From the NCBI RefSeq assembly GCF_036962705.1, contig NZ_JBALOQ010000008.1, positions 62,001 to 126,000 on the forward strand: 64,000 nucleotides of DNA. The letters are read 5' to 3'. The notes under the pieces were generated by a model that had not been told where the DNA came from, searched no databases, and was given only the letters and a program-made list of their open reading frames with translations. Shown here piece by piece: positions 7,716 to 15,911 of the stretch (positions within the stretch are counted from its first letter, which is position 1; each line of letters opens with the position of its first letter). Source of the DNA: Ferdinandcohnia sp036962705. GTDB lineage: Bacteria > Bacillota > Bacilli > Bacillales > Bacillaceae_L. The translations under genes were made by a program, and so were the position numbers.

Positions 7716-8348
7716 ATGTTGACTAAGGAACATATTTCGTTAATTGAATTAGGCGAAACGATTGCAGATAATAAATTTATTTTAGGTGACCGATTAGTTG
7801 AAATTGGTATCAGCGGACCTACATTGGAAGGAACACTGTCATCAATTGCCATGGCTCAGCAAGAACTAGGTCATTCAAGACTTCTTTATCGCTGGGTATC
7901 CGACTTATCTGGTGTTAAGTCAGAAGTTAAGGACCAAACAGGAAAGGCGTTCCAACAAAATGTGGAAATTGGGAATTGGATTGAACTCATTGCTGGGCTT
8001 TACGTTACAAATGTTGCGGTTGATTTAGTGATGAAGGCAATGATTGAAGCAAATAATCCAAATGTAAACCCGCCTTTTACAAAAATGCTGAAGGAGCAGC
8101 AGGAGCATCTAATCTATTCTCAGAGCTGGTGTGAACAGCTTTTACTTGATAAAGGTTCCATTCCGAGAAGATGTAGAGGTGCAATTGCAAAAACTGCCCA
8201 AGAAGCAAAGGAATGGTTAATCAAAGTAGAAAATGATATGTATTTCGTCACTGAAAACATCATTCCAAAGGATGCTAGATTAGTAGAGCAATTTGATGCA
8301 ACCATTCAAGAAGTCACAAAGGAAGTGACGAAGCAAAATGTCGTCTAA
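7716..8348 (+). CDS. paaC: PaaC-like epoxidase structural subunit
   Basis: A 210-residue ferritin-fold protein matching PaaC, the non-catalytic partner of PaaA. Family-like segments include MAQQELGHSRLLYRWVSDL and LKEQQEHLIYSQSW. PaaC proteins are usually near 250 residues. An upstream in-frame start exists at 7674, but ATG 7716 is preceded by AAGGAG at five bases and fits directly after the paaB stop, so I choose it. The last 11 bases overlap the next small gene. PaaC normally forms a heterodimer with PaaA in the cytoplasm. Confidence 0.85.
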   Translation: MLTKEHISLIELGETIADNKFILGDRLVEIGISGPTLEGTLSSIAMAQQELGHSRLLYRWVSDLSGVKSEVKDQTGKAFQQNVEIGNWIELIAGLYVTNVAVDLVMKAMIEANNPNVNPPFTKMLKEQQEHLIYSQSWCEQLLLDKGSIPRRCRGAIAKTAQEAKEWLIKVENDMYFVTENIIPKDARLVEQFDATIQEVTKEVTKQNVV

Positions 8349-8505
8349 CAAAGAAAACGTTCAATGTTCATTTTGCTCATCAAATGATGTAAAGAAGATT
8401 TCATCCTTTGGTACAGCTCAATTAGTTCGCCAATACTACTGCAATGAATGTAAGAGCGTATTCGAATACATTCGTTGGCAAAAGGAAGAAGCCCATGGAA
8501 ATTAA
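8338..8505 (+). CDS. Zinc-ribbon protein, C-terminal half of PaaD
   Basis: A 55-codon gene easily missed in gene calling. The product has four cysteines in two pairs, Cys10-x2-Cys13 and Cys35-x2-Cys38, with a rubredoxin-like ribbon and an ending FEYIRWQKEE. This matches the zinc-ribbon tail of fused PaaD proteins. It overlaps paaC by 11 bases and the downstream dehydrogenase by 11 bases, the pattern of a real coupled gene. With the DUF59 gene at 7160 it would rebuild a complete PaaD as two chains separated by paaB and paaC. Zinc or iron binding is inferred. Confidence 0.82.
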   Translation: MSSNKENVQCSFCSSNDVKKISSFGTAQLVRQYYCNECKSVFEYIRWQKEEAHGN

Positions 8506-9352
8506 AAAAACTGGTGTTATTGGTTCTGGAACCATGGGTGCAGGGATCGCTCAGTTACTCGTTCAAAATGGATACCCAGTCGTGCTCTTTGATATTGATG
8601 AAGTAACGGTAACTCGTGCTAAAGAATCAATAGAGTCAAAGCTTGATAGATTAGTTGTAAAAGAAAAAATTAGCATTGCCACCTCAGAACAAGCGAAAAG
8701 GAACTTGGCTACTACAACGGATATGAACTCATTTGCCGATTGCCAATTGGTTATTGAGGCAGCGCCTGAAAAGGTGGAAATAAAACGGTCCATCTTTTCG
8801 AAACTAGAAGAAATCTGTGCGAAAGATTCGATTTTGGCGTCGAATACTTCCTCACTTTCGATTACAGAAATCTCTGGGCAAAGCGCAAATCCAGAACGAA
8901 TCGCCGGCTTACACTTTTTTAACCCGGCACCAATTATGCCACTTGTAGAAGTGGTTAAGGGATTAAAAACAGCTTCCTCAACTGTTGAAACCCTTGTCCA
9001 TTTTGCAAAAACAATCAATAAGAGCCCTGTGGTGTGTAAGGATACTCCAGGCTTTATTGTGAACCGAGTGGCACGACCATTTTATAATGAAGCTTTACGA
9101 ATTATGAATGATAAAATCGCCTCGGCTGAGCAAATTGATCGAATTATGAAACGCGCAGGAAATTATAAAATGGGTCCTTTTGAATTACAGGATTTAATTG
9201 GGATTGATATCAATTTTGCAACAACCAAATCGGTATATGAAGGATTTCACGGAGAAAGTAGATTCCGTCCTCATTATTACCAGGAACGTATGGTTCAATC
9301 AGGTAGCTTAGGAAGAAAAACGAAGGGAGGGTTCTACGAATATGACATTTAA
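8495..9352 (+). CDS. 3-hydroxyacyl-CoA dehydrogenase (PaaH-like)
   Basis: A 285-residue NAD-dependent dehydrogenase of the 3-hydroxybutyryl-CoA dehydrogenase family. It has the Rossmann motif GSGTMGAGIAQ at residues 10-20, the catalytic-region pattern HFFNPAPIMPLVEVV, and a full C-terminal helical domain. An in-frame ATG-less extension reaches 8444, but ATG 8495 has GGAAG upstream and gives the normal family N-terminus, so I use it. It oxidises the 3-hydroxyacyl-CoA formed after ring opening. It overlaps both neighbours, so it belongs to the paa operon. Confidence 0.9.
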   Translation: MEIKKTGVIGSGTMGAGIAQLLVQNGYPVVLFDIDEVTVTRAKESIESKLDRLVVKEKISIATSEQAKRNLATTTDMNSFADCQLVIEAAPEKVEIKRSIFSKLEEICAKDSILASNTSSLSITEISGQSANPERIAGLHFFNPAPIMPLVEVVKGLKTASSTVETLVHFAKTINKSPVVCKDTPGFIVNRVARPFYNEALRIMNDKIASAEQIDRIMKRAGNYKMGPFELQDLIGIDINFATTKSVYEGFHGESRFRPHYYQERMVQSGSLGRKTKGGFYEYDI

Positions 9353-10091
9353 AACTGTCGTTATTGTAGGAGATAATTTACTCGCAAAAGAACTCTCCCG
9401 TTCCTTTCAAGAAAATGCAGAAGTTCATTTGGTTGATTCTAGGCTAATGAATGAGCAAGTCGATGTTGTAATTGAAACGACCAACCTTGATAAGGAAGAA
9501 AAGAAACGTAGAATCGGAGAAATTGAGGCAAGTGTATCACCAACTACTTTGATTTTATCAACTACTCTTGGTGTGACGGCGACTGAGGTTGCTTCATGGT
9601 TGACCTACCCTGAAAGAGTAGTGGGGTTTGGGACCTTTGCCAATTTTAAAGAAGGTAGCTTAATCGAAGTGGCGTTGCCATTACAGGCAGATCCAAGTTA
9701 TGTGCAAACAGCCGCAGGCATTTTTTCATTGATTGATCAAGACATAGAACTTGTGGAGGATGAAGTTGGCTTTGTATTTCCAAGGATTTTATCAATGATT
9801 GTCAATGAGGCGGCCTACGCATTAACAGAGCAAACTGCAGAGGCGAAAAGCATTGATATTGCCATGAAAAAAGGCACCAATTATCCAATGGGACCGCTTG
9901 AGTGGGCGGAGAAAATTGGGCTTGACGACATATATGCGGTCTTAAGTGGACTATATCGTGAATTAGGGGAAGAACGTTATCGACCAGCCCCACTTATTCG
10001 AAAGCTCGTGTATGCAGGATGGATTGGTGGAGATACCGATAAATGCTTCTACCATTATCAAAACCGGTCAAATAAGGAACTTTTAATCTGA
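9342..10091 (+). CDS. Divergent 3-hydroxyacyl-CoA dehydrogenase-like paralogue
   Basis: A 249-residue relative of the preceding gene. It keeps the C-terminal pattern (NYPMGPLEWAEKIGLDDI) but the N-terminal dinucleotide motif is degenerate: VIVGDNLLAKEL replaces the GxGxxG loop, and the catalytic HFFNPAP segment reads GFGTFANFKEG. It is also about 35 residues shorter. It may not bind NAD in the usual way and could be a partner subunit or act on an unusual substrate. Start at ATG 9342 overlaps the upstream gene by 11 bases. Intact frame and operon position argue against a pseudogene. Confidence 0.75.
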   Translation: MTFKTVVIVGDNLLAKELSRSFQENAEVHLVDSRLMNEQVDVVIETTNLDKEEKKRRIGEIEASVSPTTLILSTTLGVTATEVASWLTYPERVVGFGTFANFKEGSLIEVALPLQADPSYVQTAAGIFSLIDQDIELVEDEVGFVFPRILSMIVNEAAYALTEQTAEAKSIDIAMKKGTNYPMGPLEWAEKIGLDDIYAVLSGLYRELGEERYRPAPLIRKLVYAGWIGGDTDKCFYHYQNRSNKELLI

Positions 10092-10182
10092 GAGAGACTG
10101 TCAGAATAGATGCTACTCAGACGCTGATTGGTCAAGGAATCGCAGCGATTATCGAGAAAATGTAGGGAGTGAAACAACATCT

Positions 10183-11667
10183 ATGGTGCAATTAAAAGAA
10201 ACATACCAACTATTGATTAATGGAGAATACTCAAATAGCAGCAATCAGGAATTTTTTGAAACGTATAACCCTGCAACTGGCGAGGTTTTAGCTAGAGTTG
10301 CAAAGGCGACGAAGGAAGATGTCGATCGCGCTGTTGACGCAGCTAGAAACGCATTTGAAAATGGCAAATGGCCTAAGCTGCCTCAAGCAAGACGAGCAAG
10401 AGTTTTAAATAAAATTGCGGAAATCATGCGTGAACGTATTAATGACCTTGTCGAAGCAGAAGTATTAAATAGTGGAAAAACAGTTGCTGCTGCAAAAGGA
10501 CAAATTGGTCAGGCGATTGAAGACTTTGAATTTTACGCGGGAGCAATCACAACCTTTGGTGGGCGCACAAACCCAGTTCCAAACGGATTTTTTAACTACA
10601 CGGTCAAGGAACCTGTTGGGGTTTGTGCACAAATCATTCCATGGAATTATCCATTAATGATGGCTGCGTGGAAAATCGCACCAGCAATCGCAGCAGGCTG
10701 TCCGGTTATACTAAAACCTGCATCACATACACCAATTACCGCCTATATGCTTGCAGATATTTGTCATGAGGCGGGAGTTCCAGCAGGCGTAGTAAATGTC
10801 ATCACAGGAAGTGGCTCTGTAATCGGTCCATACTTAACGACTCACCCTGGAGTTGATAAGGTTGCCTTTACCGGTGAAACAGAGACTGGAAAGGACATCA
10901 TGGCGAAAGCATCAACTACTTTAAAGCGCGTAACGTTAGAGCTCGGAGGAAAATCTCCTAATATCGTTTTTGATGATGCTGATATTGAAGGTGCTGTTGT
11001 AGGTTCTATTTATGGAATTTTTTATAACACTGGTCAATCCTGTGAAGCGCGTTCGCGGTTATTTGTACATGAAAACATCTACGATGAATTTGTCGAAAAG
11101 TTTATTGAAAAGGCTCAAAAGCTGAAGGTTGGTGATCCATTCGATAAGGAAACTCATCTGGGGGCACTGATTTCTAAAGAACATGAAGAAGTTGTCGATG
11201 GCTATGTAAAGCTTGCAATTGAAGAGGGCGGAGAAATCCTTTATGGAGGAAAAAGACCAGAAGGTAGCGAATTTGATAAAGGGTACTGGTATTTGCCAAC
11301 CGTTATCGGAAATGTCACGAATGATATGAGAATTGCCCAAGAAGAGGTCTTCGGTCCAGTCGTTGTTATCATGAAATTTAAAGATGAAGGTGAAGTGCTC
11401 AAGCAATCCAATGATTCCATTTTTGGACTTGGATCAGCTGTATGGACGAAAGATCACGGAAGAGCACACCGAGTTGCAGAAGGACTTCGTGCAGGTATCG
11501 TAATGGTGAACTGTCCAATTTCAGCCTTCCCTGGAACACCATTTGGTGGCTACAAGCAATCGGGATTTGGAAGAGAGTTAAGTGTCGAAACACTTGATCT
11601 TTATACAGAAACAAAGAGTGTAGTCTCTTATAATGGGGAACGTCCATTGAATATTTTCAGAATATAG
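10183..11667 (+). CDS. Aldehyde dehydrogenase
   Basis: A 494-residue NAD(P)-dependent aldehyde dehydrogenase. Visible landmarks: PWNYPLMM (154-161), the general base Glu253 in LELGGKSPN, and the nucleophile Cys287 in NTGQSCEAR. Within the ring-epoxide pathway, the semialdehyde formed by hydrolytic ring opening must be oxidised; in Escherichia coli PaaZ does both steps in one fused protein, while other bacteria use a separate dehydrogenase. This gene probably fills that second role. Betaine-aldehyde or phenylacetaldehyde dehydrogenase activity is an alternative, because the family is broad. It lies 91 bases after the previous gene, with a somewhat distant AGGGAG site. Confidence 0.85.
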   Translation: MVQLKETYQLLINGEYSNSSNQEFFETYNPATGEVLARVAKATKEDVDRAVDAARNAFENGKWPKLPQARRARVLNKIAEIMRERINDLVEAEVLNSGKTVAAAKGQIGQAIEDFEFYAGAITTFGGRTNPVPNGFFNYTVKEPVGVCAQIIPWNYPLMMAAWKIAPAIAAGCPVILKPASHTPITAYMLADICHEAGVPAGVVNVITGSGSVIGPYLTTHPGVDKVAFTGETETGKDIMAKASTTLKRVTLELGGKSPNIVFDDADIEGAVVGSIYGIFYNTGQSCEARSRLFVHENIYDEFVEKFIEKAQKLKVGDPFDKETHLGALISKEHEEVVDGYVKLAIEEGGEILYGGKRPEGSEFDKGYWYLPTVIGNVTNDMRIAQEEVFGPVVVIMKFKDEGEVLKQSNDSIFGLGSAVWTKDHGRAHRVAEGLRAGIVMVNCPISAFPGTPFGGYKQSGFGRELSVETLDLYTETKSVVSYNGERPLNIFRI

Positions 11668-11712
11668 TTTATTTAAATAATTTTCCAATATATTAAATGG
11701 AGGAATGTAAAA

Positions 11713-12507
11713 ATGTCAATTAATTTGGAAACGAAAACCCTAACTGTTAAAAAAGCGGATGGTATTGCGGAAGTTCATATTCATGTAAACAAAACAAATT
11801 CTTATGACCTTGACTATTACAAAGAGTTAAATGCGGCGATTGATGATATTCGTTTTGACAATGACATTAAAGTTGTTGTCTTAATGAGTGATATGCCAAA
11901 GTTCTTCTCAGCGGGTGCAAATATCAATTTCCTAAAATCAGCAGAGCCACGCTTTAAAACACAATTCTGCTTATTCTGTAATGAAACCTTAGATAAAATT
12001 GCACGCTCTCCACAAATCTGGATTGCTTGCTTAGAGGGCCATACTGTTGGTGGTGGTTTAGAAATGGCTCTAGCTTGTGATTTGCGATTCATGGGTGACC
12101 AAGCAGGAAAAATCGGACTTCCGGAGGTTTCTCTTGGTGTATTAGCGGGAACAGGTGGAACTCAACGTCTTGCTCGCCAAGTTGGACACTCAAAAGCTCT
12201 TGATCTAAATATTACTGGTGAAACTTTATCACCGCAAGAAGCATTAGCTATTAAATTAGTAGATCGTGTATACCCACAAGAAGAAACGAGAGCAAAGACT
12301 TTAGAATATGCACAGAAGATCGCAAACAGTGCTACTTATGCAACATCTAACATTAAACTATCAATCATGAACGGTAAAGAAATGCCACTTAACGTAGCAA
12401 TTCGTTATGAAGGTGAGCTTCAAAATCTATTATTCCGTTCACAGGATGCGCAGGAAGGCTTAAGCTCGTTCATCGAAAAGCGTGATGCAAACTGGTCCGG
12501 TAAGTAA
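11713..12507 (+). CDS. Enoyl-CoA hydratase/isomerase, copy 2
   Basis: A 264-residue crotonase-fold enzyme nearly identical to the product of 1975-2772. Differences are concentrated in the first dozen residues, in QEALAIKLVDRVY versus QEALDINLVDRLY, and at the last residue. Both catalytic glutamates are kept. Many codons differ silently, so selection has held the protein constant since duplication, or part of the gene was converted. It follows the aldehyde dehydrogenase by 45 bases with its own GGAGG site. In the pathway it may serve the same step as copy 1 under a different promoter. Confidence 0.87.
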   Translation: MSINLETKTLTVKKADGIAEVHIHVNKTNSYDLDYYKELNAAIDDIRFDNDIKVVVLMSDMPKFFSAGANINFLKSAEPRFKTQFCLFCNETLDKIARSPQIWIACLEGHTVGGGLEMALACDLRFMGDQAGKIGLPEVSLGVLAGTGGTQRLARQVGHSKALDLNITGETLSPQEALAIKLVDRVYPQEETRAKTLEYAQKIANSATYATSNIKLSIMNGKEMPLNVAIRYEGELQNLLFRSQDAQEGLSSFIEKRDANWSGK

Positions 12508-12595
12508 GTTAATCATTTTCATACATCTTTACGGCTAATTTACACTATTAGTACAGTGCTAATATCATTATCATCTACGATTGACTCCGAAAAAA

Positions 12596-12650
12596 AGTGG
12601 GGGTAAGCATTTACCTCCACTATCTGAAATTTTTACTATCCATAAGATAG
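12596..12650 (+). promoter_or_regulatory. Two hairpins in the leader of the benzoate-CoA ligase gene
   Basis: An 11-bp stem with GCAT loop (12596-12621) is followed by a T-rich stretch, and a second small hairpin CTATC-CATAA-GATAG lies at 12636-12650, directly before AAGGAGG. The first may act as an attenuator. No known riboswitch consensus is seen. Confidence 0.5.
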
Positions 12651-12665
12651 GTAAGGAGGAAGAAT

Positions 12666-14240
12666 GTGATAAAAGTAGCTTCGGATTTAAAAGGAATCGC
12701 AACGAAGTACAATGCTGCCGACAGATTTATTGAAGAAAATGTACGAAACGGACGAGGGGAAAAGGTTGCGATTGTAAGTGGAGACGAACAAGTCACTTAT
12801 CAAGAGCTTCTGTATCGTGTTAATCAATTTGGAAACGCTATCAGAAGGTTGGGTGTTGAAAATGAAAACCGCATGCTCATGGTTATGCATGATACTGCTG
12901 AGAATATCGTATCCTTTTTCGGTGCGGTAAAAATTGGTGCACTACCAATCCCAACTAACACAATGCTACAGCCCGAGGATTATGAATATCTATTAAACCA
13001 CAGTCGTTCAAAGGTGCTTGTTATTCACGAGGATCTTTGGAGTAAAATTAAGGCAAACAGAGATCGATTTGTCTTTCTTCAACATGTAATCGTCGTCACC
13101 GAAAACACATCCGTAGACACAAATGAAATTGATTTTCATGAACTTATCAATAATGAGTCAACAGAGCTTGAGTCATTCATGTCAGTGAAGGATGACCCAG
13201 CATTTTGGTTATATAGTTCGGGGAGTACAGGAAATCCAAAAGGTGTTATTCACCACCAACGATGTATGGAAGCAGCATATAACACGTATGGAAAACAAGT
13301 TTTGGGAATAAATGAAAATGATATTACCTTTTCTGCTTCAAAGCTTTTCTTTGCATATGGGCTTGGAAATGGGATGTATTTCCCTTTAGGTGCTGGAGGT
13401 ACAACCGTTCTTTTGAAGGATCGTCCTACACCTGAAAAAGTGTTTGAAACAATTGAAAAGACTAAACCAACAATCTTTTTTGGCGTTCCAACGCTTTATG
13501 GTAGTTTGATTAACTATGTAGAGCGAACAGGCAAAATTCCTGACCTATCTTCGGTAAGAGTTTGTGTATCTGCTGGTGAAGCACTCCCAGATACATTTGT
13601 GAATAAATGGAAGCAGCTTTTTAATCTTGATATTTTAGATGGAATTGGGTTAACAGAGGCCTTACATATCTTTATTTCAAATCGAGTTGGAGACATTCGC
13701 CCTGGTAGCACAGGGAAGCCAGTCCCAGGCTATGAGGCGAAGATTGTAAATGACGAAGCCAAAGAGGTTGGGCCAAATGAGGTCGGTGACTTAGTCATTA
13801 AAGGTGAGAGCTTAACTGGAGGATACTGGGCCAATATCGCTGAAAATCAGAAGAAATTCCATGGTGAATGGATGTACACAGGCGATAAATATTACAGGGA
13901 TGAACAGGGGTATTTTTGGTATTCAGGACGATCTGATGACATGCTGAAGGTCAGCGGAATTTGGGTTTCACCTGTTGAGGTAGAAGCAACTCTACTTAAG
14001 CATGATTCCGTACTTGAGGTTGCGGTAATCGGGGTGAAGACGGAAGAGAATCTTGATCTTCCAAAAGCTTGTATTGTTCTGAAAGAGGGGATTGACCCAT
14101 CAGAAGAATTGAAGGACGAATTAAAATCCTATGTGAAAGCAAACTTAGCGCCTTATAAGTATCCTAGGATCATAGAGTTTATGGATGAAATCCCCAAAAC
14201 TGCTTCTGGAAAGATGCAGCGTTTTAAATTACGACAATAA
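12666..14240 (+). CDS. Benzoate-CoA ligase family protein
   Basis: A 524-residue acyl-AMP-forming ligase. The ATP loop YSSGSTGNPKG is at residues 183-193, the benzoate-ligase-like signature FFAYGLGNGMYFPLGAGGTT follows near 235, and the catalytic Lys516 sits in PKTASGKMQRF. The overall pattern matches benzoate-CoA ligases rather than phenylacetate-CoA ligase PaaK, which is a separate shorter family. It would activate an aromatic acid to its CoA ester with ATP, the entry step of the island. It starts at GTG 12666 behind AAGGAGG. Substituted benzoates are possible substrates. Confidence 0.85.
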   Translation: MIKVASDLKGIATKYNAADRFIEENVRNGRGEKVAIVSGDEQVTYQELLYRVNQFGNAIRRLGVENENRMLMVMHDTAENIVSFFGAVKIGALPIPTNTMLQPEDYEYLLNHSRSKVLVIHEDLWSKIKANRDRFVFLQHVIVVTENTSVDTNEIDFHELINNESTELESFMSVKDDPAFWLYSSGSTGNPKGVIHHQRCMEAAYNTYGKQVLGINENDITFSASKLFFAYGLGNGMYFPLGAGGTTVLLKDRPTPEKVFETIEKTKPTIFFGVPTLYGSLINYVERTGKIPDLSSVRVCVSAGEALPDTFVNKWKQLFNLDILDGIGLTEALHIFISNRVGDIRPGSTGKPVPGYEAKIVNDEAKEVGPNEVGDLVIKGESLTGGYWANIAENQKKFHGEWMYTGDKYYRDEQGYFWYSGRSDDMLKVSGIWVSPVEVEATLLKHDSVLEVAVIGVKTEENLDLPKACIVLKEGIDPSEELKDELKSYVKANLAPYKYPRIIEFMDEIPKTASGKMQRFKLRQ

Positions 14241-14360
14241 TTAAATGTTTTATATACGGGAGATAAATTAACGTAATATATATACCTAGGGAATATCACG
14301 TAACCTGCCCCAGGAAAAAGGGTATTGTTTGTAATATTTACTAATGAAATAGAGGTCATG

Positions 14361-14418
14361 TTGGAATGGGTGCTCGGCGTTTGTCGGGCCTTTAATCCAA
14401 CTATCCTCCATTTTTTTG
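14361..14418 (+). terminator. Hairpin after the ligase gene
   Basis: Outer arms GTTGGA and TCCAAC enclose inner arms GCTCG and CGGGC, followed a few bases later by seven T residues. It probably terminates the ligase transcript before the transporter promoter. The region 14241-14603 has no gene. Confidence 0.55.
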
Positions 14419-14438
14419 TGCCAAATCACGAAAAATTT

Positions 14439-14464
14439 ATTACGTTTTTTTTATGAAAGTTTTA
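14439..14464 (+). promoter_or_regulatory. Candidate PaaX half-site upstream of transporter promoter
   Basis: Contains ATTACGTTTTTT, the reverse complement of the right half of the elements at 1925 and 6172, followed by ATGAAAGTTT. It lies just upstream of the -35 hexamer of the transporter promoter. Confidence 0.45.
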
Positions 14465-14472
14465 AATATGTG

Positions 14473-14501
14473 TTGAATAATCGAATAGTAATTACTATAA
14501 T
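14473..14501 (+). promoter_or_regulatory. Sigma-A promoter of the ABC importer operon
   Basis: TTGAAT (14473-14478), 17-base spacer, TATAAT (14496-14501). The transcript would have a leader of about 95 bases before the binding-protein gene. Confidence 0.7.
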
Positions 14502-14572
14502 AATATTCAGAATATTAGAAAGTGATAGAGGGGGTAATTTGTACATAGTAATTTTCTACCATAGAGGGTCAG

Positions 14573-14592
14573 ATTACGTTTTTTAAAAAAAG
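14573..14592 (+). promoter_or_regulatory. Second candidate PaaX half-site before the transporter
   Basis: ATTACGTTTTTT followed by an A-run; the first 15 bases match the reverse complement of the 1925 element. It lies in the transcribed leader just upstream of the ribosome-binding site. Confidence 0.45.
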
Positions 14593-14603
14593 GGAGGTTT
14601 ACC

Positions 14604-15842
14604 ATGAAACTAGTAAAGAGAAATTGGTTGATCATGTTATCATTTGTTCTATTACTTTCGGCATGTAGCTCTGGAGCAATTAGTACAACCACTGATAATA
14701 ATAAAAAAGAAGAAAGTGAAGAACCAACCGCTACCGATTCTACAAGTGATGAGCCAATTAAAATTGGAGCTTTATTACCAGCAACAGGTGTGTACGCATC
14801 ACTTGGTCAAAATGTTAAGAATGGAATGGAACTCTACTTTGAAGAAATTGGCTGGGAAGTAGCGGGAAAAAAGATTGAAATTGTGCATGAAGATACAGAG
14901 GCAGACCCACAAGTTTCATTACGTAAGCTTCGTAAATTAATGGAGCAGGATAAAATTGATATCCTAACTGGTCCAATCAGTACAGCAGTAGCTTATGCAA
15001 TTCGTGACGAGGTTGATAAGAATAAATTACCATTCCTTGTATCACATGCCGGTGGAAACGATTTAACAAGATCAAAGCGCAGTGATTATATCTGGCGTTC
15101 ATCTTTCTCTTCCTACCAGATTGGGCATTCAATGGGTCAATGGGCCTATGACAATATTGGTGGAAAAATCTATTTAACAGCTGCTGACTATGCATTCGGT
15201 CATGAAGCTACGGCAGCATTTAAAGATGCATATACAGCAGCAGGTGGGGAAATCGTCGAGGAAGTATTTGCACCACTTGGAAATAATGACTACTCTTCTT
15301 ACCTAGCAAAAATGAATCGTGATGACATCGATGGAATCTATGCATTCTTTGCTGGTACAGATGCAATCCGCTTTGTTCAACAATACGAGCAATACGGTTT
15401 AAAAGGAAAGATTCCTTTAATTGGTTCTGGATGGCTTACAGCTGAGGATACTCGTCCACAGCAAGGAACATCCCCTGAAGGAATCATTGCTTCAATCTTC
15501 TGGGATTATAGCTTAGACACTCCTGAAAATAAAAAGTTCGTTGAAGCGTATGAAGCGAAATTTAATGCTAGACCAAGTATCGAATCTGCGGAAGGATATG
15601 ATGCAGCAGCGATCATGGCAAAAGCAATTGAGGCGTTAAATGGAGATGTTTCAGACCCTGATAAACTAGTAGAGGAAATCTCAAAAGTTGAGCTTAATAG
15701 TCCAAGAGGTCCAATCAAGTTCGACCAAGAAACTCATCAAATTATTCAAAACCTTTATATCGTTGAGACCTATCTAGATGGTGACAAGACAGAAAATAAA
15801 GTAATCGACACAGTTCCAGAAGTTGTAGACCCAGGAAAATAA
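14604..15842 (+). CDS. Liv-type ABC importer substrate-binding lipoprotein
   Basis: A 412-residue lipoprotein with a short signal peptide and lipobox LSAC (Cys21), a low-complexity acidic linker (about 25-50), and a periplasmic-binding fold of the LivJ type beginning IKIGALLPATGVYASLGQN. Gram-positive binding proteins of this class are anchored outside the membrane. In aromatic degraders, Liv-type systems such as HbaEFGH are associated with aromatic-acid uptake, so the ligand is probably the aromatic acid of this island rather than a branched-chain amino acid; this is inferred from position. A hairpin after the gene may raise its level relative to the permeases. Confidence 0.88.
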   Translation: MKLVKRNWLIMLSFVLLLSACSSGAISTTTDNNKKEESEEPTATDSTSDEPIKIGALLPATGVYASLGQNVKNGMELYFEEIGWEVAGKKIEIVHEDTEADPQVSLRKLRKLMEQDKIDILTGPISTAVAYAIRDEVDKNKLPFLVSHAGGNDLTRSKRSDYIWRSSFSSYQIGHSMGQWAYDNIGGKIYLTAADYAFGHEATAAFKDAYTAAGGEIVEEVFAPLGNNDYSSYLAKMNRDDIDGIYAFFAGTDAIRFVQQYEQYGLKGKIPLIGSGWLTAEDTRPQQGTSPEGIIASIFWDYSLDTPENKKFVEAYEAKFNARPSIESAEGYDAAAIMAKAIEALNGDVSDPDKLVEEISKVELNSPRGPIKFDQETHQIIQNLYIVETYLDGDKTENKVIDTVPEVVDPGK

Positions 15843-15856
15843 AGATAGGAATGATG

Positions 15857-15890
15857 AAAGAGGCAAGCATCCTTTGTTGCCTCTTTCTTT
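15857..15890 (+). terminator. Intra-operon hairpin after binding-protein gene
   Basis: GAAAGAGGCAA and TTGCCTCTTTC form an 11-bp stem between the binding protein and the first permease gene. Such partial terminators commonly give more binding protein than membrane subunits. Confidence 0.7.
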
Positions 15891-15911
15891 CAACTGATAG
15901 GGGGAGGTAAT

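Noticed and set aside
8444..8494. Upstream extension of the 3-hydroxyacyl-CoA dehydrogenase
   Set aside because: It overlaps the zinc-ribbon gene in another frame, lacks a ribosome-binding site, and adds 17 residues before the normal family start.
9342..10091. Pseudogene call for the divergent dehydrogenase
   Set aside because: The frame is intact, coupled to neighbours, and keeps the C-terminal domain; divergence in the NAD loop alone does not show decay.
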